This document shows positions 1 through 7,219 of a DNA stretch of 64,000 nt, in pieces (the first letter of the stretch is position 1; each line of letters starts with the position of its first letter). Origin of the DNA: Melioribacteraceae bacterium (GTDB lineage: Bacteria; Bacteroidota; Ignavibacteria; Ignavibacteriales; Melioribacteraceae); contig JAIOZI010000016.1 of assembly GCA_021740785.1 (NCBI GenBank), forward strand, positions 19,651 to 83,650. Direction: 5' to 3'. The position numbers were made by a program, and so were the translations under genes. The notes under the pieces were generated by a model, which saw only the letters and a list, made by a program, of their open reading frames with translations, was not told the DNA's origin and did not search any database.

Positions 1-835
1 GATAAATATTTCCGAGTGAATCGTTTTCAATAATTTGTTTTACCTTTTGGAGATCATTTAACTCTAACAAAGTCCGGCAATACCAATTAACGAAATGCAG
101 GTTCCCGGGATAGAGTTTATACATCTGTTCAAAGTAAGGAAGCGAATCAAACTCATTACTTTCCATTCTGTCGTAAGTTTCAGCTAATAACATTATTGCA
201 ATCGGTTTTGTCAGCACACCATCATCGGCGGCTCTTTTCAGATACTTCAATCCTTCTGCCCTGTCACCGGAAAAGCCAAGAATTGCGGCGACAAATCCGA
301 TGAAACCGCCAAGTCTATCCGCATAATAATTAAGCATGCCGGGAAGAAGATAGGCGTCATTATAATCCGGGTGCAGTTCGATTATCTCTTCCATCATATT
401 TCGCCCTGTTTTGCCATTACTGAATGCAGCCATCCATGATCCGTCGACGCCGTAAAATCTTCCAAGAAATCCGTGAATGCTCCCCAAATAAAATTTTTCA
501 TCAACCGTTAAATCACGATCTTCATATTTATCAATTAAATTCTCCGCATATTTAATCAGCATTTTTTGAAGCGAATCTTTGACAGTATCCTTTTTATCCA
601 TCGGCGCTTCATCGCGAAGTTTTGTATTCTTTACAAGCCCGACATTCATAAATAGATAATGATATTTTAAATTATCAGGATCTTCTTTCAGAAATTTATC
701 AATTAGTGTTTCAGCCTCATCTAGTTGATAATTATATATCATATTCAAAATCTTATGATCAACAGGTTTCAAATCCGGTCCACCGGAAGCAAATACGGAA
801 AGATTTAATATGAATAAGAACAAAATGTATTTCAT
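1..835 (-). CDS. Secreted TPR-like protein, 3' part outside window
   Basis: Reading leftward from an ATG at 835 the frame stays open to the window edge, so at least 278 residues are present and the C-terminus is missing. The N-terminus is a short hydrophobic signal peptide (MKYILFLFILNLSVFAS), so the protein is probably periplasmic or exported. The rest is helical, with repeat-like pairs of helices (YNYQLDEAETLIDKFLKEDP near residue 35, YFEQMYKLYPGNLHFVNWY near 240) that resemble degenerate tetratricopeptide repeats and suggest a scaffold role. No catalytic motif is visible. It is divergent from the repeat protein at 1017, with about 180 bp of shared upstream sequence. Function is not known. 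Confidence 0.75.
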   Translation of the reverse strand, partial: MKYILFLFILNLSVFASGGPDLKPVDHKILNMIYNYQLDEAETLIDKFLKEDPDNLKYHYLFMNVGLVKNTKLRDEAPMDKKDTVKDSLQKMLIKYAENLIDKYEDRDLTVDEKFYLGSIHGFLGRFYGVDGSWMAAFSNGKTGRNMMEEIIELHPDYNDAYLLPGMLNYYADRLGGFIGFVAAILGFSGDRAEGLKYLKRAADDGVLTKPIAIMLLAETYDRMESNEFDSLPYFEQMYKLYPGNLHFVNWYCRTLLELNDLQKVKQIIENDSLGNIY

Positions 836-1016
836 TGTTTTCTACTTGATGTTAGTGGATTTACATTAGAGCAAGTTTAGCAAAAATACTTTTCATTTAA
901 TAGGGAATTTGAACTCCGACTAAATTACAATTTTCGATTATCAGTTTACCTTTGTAACCATTACCGCTTTTAGTTCGTCTAACATTCATAAATTAAATAT
1001 TTCTCGGGGAAAAAGA

Positions 1017-2159
1017 ATGATTAGAAAATTCACACTGCTTTTACTTGCCTTCCTTACTACAAATATTATGGCTCAGCTTGATTTTGATTTTGATGATGAA
1101 CCTATTGAATGTACACATTCCAGCCTGGATATTCCAATTAGCGGTGCCGGTTTGAGTTTCGGTAATTCTCAAAACCACAACGGAATAAGATTCAACCTAA
1201 CCGATTGCGATGTTGGCACAATAAACGGAATTAATTTTACATTTTGGAAACCGGATAGAAATCCGAATGCAGTAATTAACGGATTGGCTTTAGGCGTTGC
1301 TCCACACGCAGCTAATATAAACGGAATCTCTTTCGGTATTGCCGGTGTGATCGGGGAGAAAAACTTGAACGGAATTAATATCGGGGGACTCGCTGTTGTT
1401 GCCGGCGGTTCTATGACGGGTATTAACATCGGCGGACTTGCTGTTGTTGCAGAGGGAAATTCGGGATTCTTAAATGTCGGCGGATTGGCAGTAGTTGCCG
1501 AAGGTAATCTTACCGGATTTAATTTTGCATCGTTAGCATCTGTATCGAATGGAAATCTTACAGGATTAAATTTCGGCGGACTTGCGCTTGTAACCGAAGG
1601 CAGTATGACTGGTATTAATTTCGGCGGACTCGCCCTGGTTAGTGAAGGGAATAAAACGGGAATTAATATCGGTGGATTAGCTAATGTATCCGAAGGTTCA
1701 GTTACCGGAATTAACATTTCAGGTCTTGCAACGGTTGCACAGGAAAACATAACGGGATTGAATTGCGGCGGATTAGCTTTAGTTTCTGAAAGATCAATTA
1801 CCGGAATTAATTTCGGCGGATTGGCATCGGTTGCGGAAGATGAAATTGTCGGTATTAATTTTACCTTAGGAAAGGCTGTCGGCGAGCAGGCAATTTCGGG
1901 ATTTAACTTTGCCGGTTATAAAACCGAAACAGAGGATTTTACAGGAATAAATATATCCGCCACTTGGTCAGAGATAGATGATATGACAGGAATTTCGGTT
2001 GCATCCTTTAACAAAATTGAAAAAAGAATGACAGGAATTTCAATTGGTATTTTGAATATCGCAGAGGTTTTGAAAGGCATTCAAATTGGTCTAATAAATA
2101 TTGCAAACAATAACCCGGTTCCGTTTAAAGTACTGCCGGTTATCAATGCGAACTTCTAA
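1017..2159 (+). CDS. Surface repeat protein, LA_2272-like GINxGGLA repeats
   Basis: 380 residues with a signal peptide (about 1-19, ending NIMAQ) and then, from about residue 90 to 285, near-perfect tandem repeats of about 15 residues on the pattern TGINFGGLALVSEGN. The regular Gly-Ile-Asn and Gly-Gly-Leu-Ala steps suggest a stacked beta-solenoid-like fold exposed at or outside the outer membrane. Repeats of this type occur in LA_2272-type surface repeat proteins of spirochaetes and Bacteroidetes-like bacteria; that family match is from memory. After residue 285 the repeats loosen (FNFAGYKTETEDFTGINIS) and the protein ends without a sorting domain. At DNA level the repeats form 45-bp units, open to expansion or contraction by slippage. 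Ligand and role are not known. Confidence 0.8.
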   Translation: MIRKFTLLLLAFLTTNIMAQLDFDFDDEPIECTHSSLDIPISGAGLSFGNSQNHNGIRFNLTDCDVGTINGINFTFWKPDRNPNAVINGLALGVAPHAANINGISFGIAGVIGEKNLNGINIGGLAVVAGGSMTGINIGGLAVVAEGNSGFLNVGGLAVVAEGNLTGFNFASLASVSNGNLTGLNFGGLALVTEGSMTGINFGGLALVSEGNKTGINIGGLANVSEGSVTGINISGLATVAQENITGLNCGGLALVSERSITGINFGGLASVAEDEIVGINFTLGKAVGEQAISGFNFAGYKTETEDFTGINISATWSEIDDMTGISVASFNKIEKRMTGISIGILNIAEVLKGIQIGLINIANNNPVPFKVLPVINANF

Positions 2160-2316
2160 TCAGTAGAGATTGTCTCAAAGGACATTTGGTAACACAAAAA
2201 AGAACTGACTGTTAAATAACCTCTTAAAGAAGAAGTATACCGGGCTTGCTCAATGTAGCAGGATGTTGCAGAAAAATAATATTGTTATTCTTAATGAAGT
2301 ATCCGTATAACTCCTA

Positions 2317-2359
2317 TGGAGAAGAATCTCATTTTTGTTCCTTTAAGATTCTTCGCTCC
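2317..2359. repeat. Degenerate interspersed hairpin repeat
   Basis: An inverted repeat of TGGAGAAGAATCT against AGATTCTTCGCTCCA gives a 13-bp stem with one bulged G and a 16-nt loop. The motif pair GAAGAATCT / AGATTCTTCGCTCC is familiar from short palindromic intergenic repeats scattered in many bacterial genomes, so this is read as a decayed copy rather than a terminator. There is no T-run after either arm. Confidence 0.5.
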
Positions 2360-2546
2360 AATAGAGGAAGCTCAGAACAACAAACTGTGGTCTTCTGTAT
2401 CACTCTGGGTAGAAAGGTATTCCGACACTTTTCTTCGAATGCAAATGTGCAGAGCAATTCTGATATTTAGAGAACCAAAATTTCGGGACAATTTCTTTTC
2501 TTATTTAAAATTTTTCTTTATTATCTCATTCTTTTAATTTAGTTTT

Positions 2547-2637
2547 ACTCAGGTTGACCGTCTATATACCTTGGGCTAAAGAGCCGGTGTTAAAATGTTA
2601 AATGTAAAGCCCGTCTCCATAAGCGGTCAACTTGAGT
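2547..2637 (+). promoter_or_regulatory. Candidate structured leader RNA
   Basis: ACTCAGGTTGACCG (2547-2560) pairs with CGGTCAACTTGAGT (2624-2637) through 14 bp with one G-U pair. Inside, GGGCT (2573-2577) can pair either with AGCC at 2582-2585 (tight hairpin, AAAG loop) or with AGCCC at 2608-2612, so two exclusive folds are possible. The element ends 34 bp before the start codon at 2672. It matches no riboswitch class I can name. A role in regulating the downstream gene is inference from position and shape. Confidence 0.4.
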
Positions 2638-2671
2638 AGTTTTAATAAAAAACATGGGATAATTATAGAAT

Positions 2672-3928
2672 ATGATTGGTTTGTTCGTTTTCCATTCTCC
2701 GTTAGATAATCGTGAAGTAATTATAGATCATGTTTCACCGTTTTATTCAAAGCTACCGGAGAACAGGTATAAACTTCTTGGTTACTATGATAATAATGCC
2801 GCACTTAATAAAGAGCTCAAAAAAATCCATTCAGATTTTGCCGGATATATTATTCTACCGGCAACAGGCGGGACGGAAGTATTAATAAAAACATTATATG
2901 ATAAAATTAAAGCTCCTAGTTTGATTTGTGCAATCCCGACAAAAAATTCACTCGCCTCCTCTCTTGAAGCTTATGCTGTAGTTAAAGATAATCATCCATC
3001 CAGATTAATTTATACCGCAAATCCGGATGATGCAAAACATCAGGTAGAAAGATTTATTCATGCTGCCGAAGCTTTGCTTAAGATAAATAATATGACAATG
3101 GGAGTAATCGGGGAACCATCGGATTGGCTGTTGACATCCAAAGTGAATCATTTCCCGGGAAATTTTAAAACAAAAATTTCATATATCGACACAAAAGAAT
3201 TGATCGATGAAGTTGGAAATATCGAACAGAATCACATACCGGAAACCGCGGAAGAAATAAAATCTGCATACGGAGAAGTAAAAGTCAAAGATAATGCAAT
3301 ACACAGCGCGGTTAAAGTCCACAGAGCAATTAAAAATCTAATTCAAAAAAATAAACTTGACACTGTTACCATTCGCTGCTTCGATTTATTGAAATATAAA
3401 ATCACTTCATGTTTAGCCGTCAGCATGTTGAATGATGAAAAAATTGTAGCCGGTTGTGAGTCAGATCTTCAGAGCACATTTACAATGATGGTTATAAATG
3501 CCTTATTCGATGAGGCGGTATGGATGGCAAATCCTTCCGAAATTGATTTAGAAAACAACAGCATTACTCTTGCACATTGTACAATTCCTTCGATAATGCT
3601 TACAGGAAAAGAGGATGCATCAATTACAACACACATGGAATCGGGATTGAGTTGTGCAATTCAAGGTCAATTACGCAACGAAAAAGTAACGATTTTAAGA
3701 ATCGGTGGAAGACTGGATAAAATCCTTGTCGCTAAAGGAGAAATAATACCAATAGAAGAACACAATCCGAGCTTTTGTAGAACCCAGGCAAAAATCAGTA
3801 TATCAGGCGATCTTAAAACATGGATAAGCAAATCACTCGGGAATCATCAAATTTTGGTTTATGGCGATCGTACCGAGTTGATTAAAGAGTTTTGTGAAAT
3901 AGCAGGTATCGAAACAATTTTTATATAA
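2672..3928 (+). CDS. L-fucose/L-arabinose isomerase-like protein (COG2407)
   Basis: 418 residues. The pattern resembles the FucI/AraA-like superfamily. The N-terminal half is alternating beta-alpha (YIILPATGGTEVLIKTLYD near residue 60). The C-terminal half carries the typical RCFDLLKYK...C...NDEKIVAGCESDLQSTFTMM block near residues 247-290, where the conserved Cys-Glu-x-Asp of the family is CESD here. The family isomerises aldose and ketose sugars or is built on that fold, in the cytoplasm; the substrate cannot be read from sequence. The gene stands alone, with weak ribosome-binding sequence and a candidate structured leader upstream, so it may be under RNA-level control. It could be a non-canonical member with another activity. 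Confidence 0.65.
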   Translation: MIGLFVFHSPLDNREVIIDHVSPFYSKLPENRYKLLGYYDNNAALNKELKKIHSDFAGYIILPATGGTEVLIKTLYDKIKAPSLICAIPTKNSLASSLEAYAVVKDNHPSRLIYTANPDDAKHQVERFIHAAEALLKINNMTMGVIGEPSDWLLTSKVNHFPGNFKTKISYIDTKELIDEVGNIEQNHIPETAEEIKSAYGEVKVKDNAIHSAVKVHRAIKNLIQKNKLDTVTIRCFDLLKYKITSCLAVSMLNDEKIVAGCESDLQSTFTMMVINALFDEAVWMANPSEIDLENNSITLAHCTIPSIMLTGKEDASITTHMESGLSCAIQGQLRNEKVTILRIGGRLDKILVAKGEIIPIEEHNPSFCRTQAKISISGDLKTWISKSLGNHQILVYGDRTELIKEFCEIAGIETIFI

Positions 3929-4023
3929 CTTGTTGTTTTCGAAATCTTTGGCAATATTAACAACGATTATTGAGACAAGTCGTCTTAATATAGTATTTCA
4001 ATTAAATAATCAAGGAGTCAATC

Positions 4024-4392
4024 ATGGCAAATGTAATAAACTGGTTTGAAATTCCGGCATCAGATTTTAATAGAGCAGTTAAATTTTATACCGAAGTTAT
4101 CGGCGGTGAATTTTATAAAGAAGAAATGATGGGAATAAAAATGGCATTCTTCCCGATGGAAGGCGAGGGAGTCGGCGGAGCCATATGTGCCGGAGAGGGC
4201 TTTACACCTTCGTCCGAAGGTACAAAAGTTTATTTAAACGGGGGCGAAGATTTATCGAATGCACTAGGTAAAGTAGAAAAAGCCGGTGGTAAAATTATTA
4301 TGCCTAAAACTCTAATCCGTGAAGATATAGGCTATATGGCATTTTTTGTCGACACCGAAGGAAATACAGTAGCACTTCATTCTATGAAATAA
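4024..4392 (+). CDS. VOC family protein (glyoxalase/bleomycin-resistance fold)
   Basis: 122 residues, the usual length of a single two-module VOC domain. The start NWFEIPASDFNRAVKFY is the classic first beta-alpha unit, and the C-terminal GYMAFFVDTEGNTVALHS is the second metal-side strand. An AAGGAGT-like ribosome binding site (caaggagtca) lies 5 bp before the ATG at 4024. VOC proteins are cytoplasmic metal-dependent lyases, dioxygenases or resistance proteins; nothing here fixes the substrate. It lies 19 bp upstream of the DUF2461 gene, probably co-transcribed. Confidence 0.85.
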   Translation: MANVINWFEIPASDFNRAVKFYTEVIGGEFYKEEMMGIKMAFFPMEGEGVGGAICAGEGFTPSSEGTKVYLNGGEDLSNALGKVEKAGGKIIMPKTLIREDIGYMAFFVDTEGNTVALHSMK

Positions 4393-4411
4393 AAGTAAGG
4401 TTTAATAAATC

Positions 4412-5077
4412 ATGTCACACTTCAGCAAAGATTTTATAGAATTCTTCAATGACCTGGAAAGGAATAATAACCGGGAATGGTTTAATGAAAACAAGGAGAG
4501 ATATAAAAACTCTGTTCAGCAGCCATTTGAAGATTTCATTCAAGACATTCTAATTCGCATTCAACATGATGACCCGCTAATAACTTCCACTCCAAAAGAA
4601 TGCATTTTTAGAATTTACCGTGATGTTAGATTTAGTAAAAACAAGGAACCGTATAAGACACATGCTTCGGCAATTATTTCGCCGGGTGGAAGAGGAGATT
4701 TCACAACTCCAGGCTATTACTTTGAGTTTAGCAATCATGCAGTAAAATTTTACGGCGGAGCCCATTTTTTAGAAAAAGATCAATTGCAGCGACTGCGGGA
4801 ATTTATTGTTCAAAATCTTTCGGAATTTCAGAATTTAATTAAGGAAAAAGAATTCAAAAAGAGATTCGGCGAAATTCAAGGTGAAAAACATAAAAGACTG
4901 CCGAAAGAATTTAAAGATTTGGCTGAGTCATTCCCTTTGATTGCAAATAAACAATTCTATGTTTTTGCAAAACTTCCATGCGAGAAAATTATTTCCAGGA
5001 ACTTTACTGAATTAATTATGAAACATTATTATGCCGTGAAGCCATTTATATTATTTTTCAGGAAGGCTTTGGCATAA
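4412..5077 (+). CDS. DUF2461 domain protein
   Basis: 221 residues spanning the whole DUF2461 family (also modelled as TIGR02453). Recognisable blocks are FFNDLERNNNREWFNENKERY near residues 11-31, FRIYRDVRFSKNKEPYKTH near 66-84, and the C-terminal LPCEKIISRNF. The family is widespread, cytoplasmic and of unknown biochemistry. It follows the VOC gene by 19 bp and is closed by the strong bidirectional terminator at 5171-5197, so the two form a small transcription unit. Confidence 0.85.
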   Translation: MSHFSKDFIEFFNDLERNNNREWFNENKERYKNSVQQPFEDFIQDILIRIQHDDPLITSTPKECIFRIYRDVRFSKNKEPYKTHASAIISPGGRGDFTTPGYYFEFSNHAVKFYGGAHFLEKDQLQRLREFIVQNLSEFQNLIKEKEFKKRFGEIQGEKHKRLPKEFKDLAESFPLIANKQFYVFAKLPCEKIISRNFTELIMKHYYAVKPFILFFRKALA

Positions 5078-5170
5078 TTTGATTATTGGTTATGCAGTTA
5101 TGTTGAAATAGATAATTACCACTGATAATATAAATTAAACAGTGAGAATTATTTGATAAACTTCAAAAAA

Positions 5171-5197
5171 AAAGCCGGCTCTTTTGAAACCGGCTTT
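5171..5197. terminator. Bidirectional intrinsic terminator
   Basis: AAAGCCGG (5171-5178) pairs with CCGGCTTT (5190-5197) around an 11-nt loop, with A/T runs on both flanks. It lies between the converging DUF2461 and OPT transporter genes and can serve both. Confidence 0.85.
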
Positions 5198-5221
5198 CTA
5201 TAATTTTATGGTAAAATTAAA

Positions 5222-7216
5222 TTATTCTTCTAATTTTTTAGCGCGCATCGTATCCCAAATCATATAAATTGAAATTGCAATAAACATAAACAGCGCAAGT
5301 ATTTCTGCTGCATGGGATTCGAACCATTCAACATTTACGAGATTAATTCCTACATACCTTAATATCGCACTCAACACACCCATTAAAGCGCCGCCGGCGA
5401 TAAATCCGGATGCAATCAATGTTCCCCTTTCTTTTCTGGCTTTGTTTACTTCGTCATCTTTACTTCTTGTTGATACAAAATGAGCAATAATACCGCCTGC
5501 TAAAAGAGGAGTATTTAATTCCAGGGGAAGATACATTCCAAGTGCAAAAGCTAGAGCAGGCACATTAATCATTGTAAGAATTAATGCAAAAAATGATCCT
5601 GCAATGTAAAGCATCCACGGGGCAGGCTGATTACTCATCAACGGCTGAATAACTGCCGCCATCGCATTTGCCTGCGGTGCAACCAACGCACCTTCACCAA
5701 CAAAACCGTATGTTTCGTTAAGCACCATAATAATCCAGGCAACCGTTGCTGCGGAGAAAATCGTACCGAGGAATTTCCACCTTTCCTGTTTGTAAGGTGA
5801 AGACCCAAGCCAGTAGCCAATCTTTAAATCCGTGATAAAAGCGCCAGCTTGTGATAACGCCGTACAAACAACACCTCCGATAATAAGCGCAGAAACCATA
5901 CCCGCCGGACCCGATAATCCTACGGCTACCAAAACAACTGATGAAAGTATCAACGTCATTAATGTCATGCCGGAAACCGGGTTTGTTCCTACAATCGCAA
6001 TCGCAGTTGCAGCTACAGTTGTAAAAAGAAATGCAATAATCATTACGATAACTAAGCCGACTAATGCATGAGCCAAATTATGAACGACTCCGAACATGAA
6101 AAATATAAAAATCACAATCGCAGTTAATACTATTCCGCCTGCAACAATACCCATTGGAATATCGCGATGGGTTCTTAACTTTTTGCCGTCACCTTCTTTT
6201 TTTCCGAAAATTTCTTTAAATCCGAGAACAAATGATTTCTTAATAATTCCCGAAGATTTAATTATTCCAATCATACCTGCCATTGCGATTCCGCCGATAC
6301 CGATGTGACGGACATAATTGCCGAATATTTGTTCGGCTGTCATATCTTTGATCAACATATCAACATTTGCGCCGACAGGTAAAGTTATGAAATCGCCGAG
6401 GTATGAAAACAACGGAATCAGCACATACCATGCGACAAAAGAACCGGCAGCAATGATGGCGGTGTATTTAAGTCCGACAATAAATCCCAAACCTAATATT
6501 GCCGAACTAATATTCAATCGGAAAACCAGCTTGTACTTATCTGCAAGTGCTTCACCAATTCCGACAACGCGTGTTGTAAAAACTTCACTCCACCAGCCGA
6601 AAGTTGCAACAACAAAATCATACAAACCGCCGATTAAGCCGCTGATAACAAGAACAAAAGCCTGCTTGCCTCCTTTTTCGCCGGCAACAAGTACTTCCGT
6701 AGTAGCAGTTGCTTCGGGAAACGGAAACTGTCCGTGCATATCCGATACGAAATATTTCCTAAAAGGAATTAGAAAAAATATTCCGAGGAACCCGCCGAGA
6801 AGCGAAGCCATAAATATTTGGAAGAACTGAACATATTCATCCAGACCCAAAATATACAGGGCAGGTAATGTGAATATTGCCCCGGCTACAATTGTCCCGG
6901 ATGTAGCGCCGATTGATTGAATAATTACATTCTCACCAAGCGCATTTTTCCTCTTAGTTGCAGCCGATAACCCGACAGCAATAATTGCTATAGGGATTGC
7001 TGCTTCAAAAACCTGACCGATTTTTAAGCCCAAATATGCAGCGGCAGCCGAGAAGAGTACCGCCATTATTAATCCCCAAATAACCGATCTTAGATTGACC
7101 TCCGGATATTCTTTGTCGGGTGACATAATCGGCACATATTCTTCACCCAGTTTTAATTCCGAATATGCATTCGTTGGTAATCCGGTAACATTATTTTTTG
7201 CTTCATGTTCACTCAT
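5222..7216 (-). CDS. OPT family oligopeptide transporter
   Basis: 664 residues with many hydrophobic segments, matching the OPT superfamily (COG1297 type). Features include NLRSVIWGLIMAVLFSAAAAYL-like first membrane helix near residue 42, the re-entrant GENVIIQSIGATSGTIVAGA region near 93, the FRKYFVSDMHGQFPFPEATA loop near 153, and a late helix set ending in MIWDTMRAKKLEE. OPT proteins are proton-coupled inner-membrane importers of short peptides or metal chelates. The gene starts only 3 bp after the subtilase gene ends, so it is the last gene of a peptidase-transporter operon, and small peptides are the likely substrate. Confidence is high for the family and moderate for the substrate. Confidence 0.9.
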   Translation of the reverse strand: MSEHEAKNNVTGLPTNAYSELKLGEEYVPIMSPDKEYPEVNLRSVIWGLIMAVLFSAAAAYLGLKIGQVFEAAIPIAIIAVGLSAATKRKNALGENVIIQSIGATSGTIVAGAIFTLPALYILGLDEYVQFFQIFMASLLGGFLGIFFLIPFRKYFVSDMHGQFPFPEATATTEVLVAGEKGGKQAFVLVISGLIGGLYDFVVATFGWWSEVFTTRVVGIGEALADKYKLVFRLNISSAILGLGFIVGLKYTAIIAAGSFVAWYVLIPLFSYLGDFITLPVGANVDMLIKDMTAEQIFGNYVRHIGIGGIAMAGMIGIIKSSGIIKKSFVLGFKEIFGKKEGDGKKLRTHRDIPMGIVAGGIVLTAIVIFIFFMFGVVHNLAHALVGLVIVMIIAFLFTTVAATAIAIVGTNPVSGMTLMTLILSSVVLVAVGLSGPAGMVSALIIGGVVCTALSQAGAFITDLKIGYWLGSSPYKQERWKFLGTIFSAATVAWIIMVLNETYGFVGEGALVAPQANAMAAVIQPLMSNQPAPWMLYIAGSFFALILTMINVPALAFALGMYLPLELNTPLLAGGIIAHFVSTRSKDDEVNKARKERGTLIASGFIAGGALMGVLSAILRYVGINLVNVEWFESHAAEILALFMFIAISIYMIWDTMRAKKLEE

Positions 7217-7219
7217 ATA

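Larger units (their letters stand above)
2160..2671. other. 512-bp non-coding interval with two RNA-like elements
   Basis: No convincing gene. Two short overlapping open frames (2246-2470 and 2316-2537) lack a good ribosome binding site and resemble translations of an interspersed repeat. The interval holds a degenerate hairpin repeat at about 2317-2359 and a long-stem candidate RNA structure at 2547-2637, just before the isomerase-like gene. Confidence 0.6.

Noticed and set aside
1169..1750. Minus-strand 193-residue frame
   Set aside because: It is the antisense reading of the repeat gene; the Pro/Ser-rich repeats are the complement of the GINxGGLA units.
1380..1860. CRISPR-like or tandem-repeat array in non-coding DNA
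   Set aside because: The 45-bp periodicity is explained by in-frame 15-residue protein repeats of the surface protein.
2246..2537. Two short plus-strand proteins
   Set aside because: No ribosome binding site, overlapping frames, and composition matching a decayed intergenic repeat.
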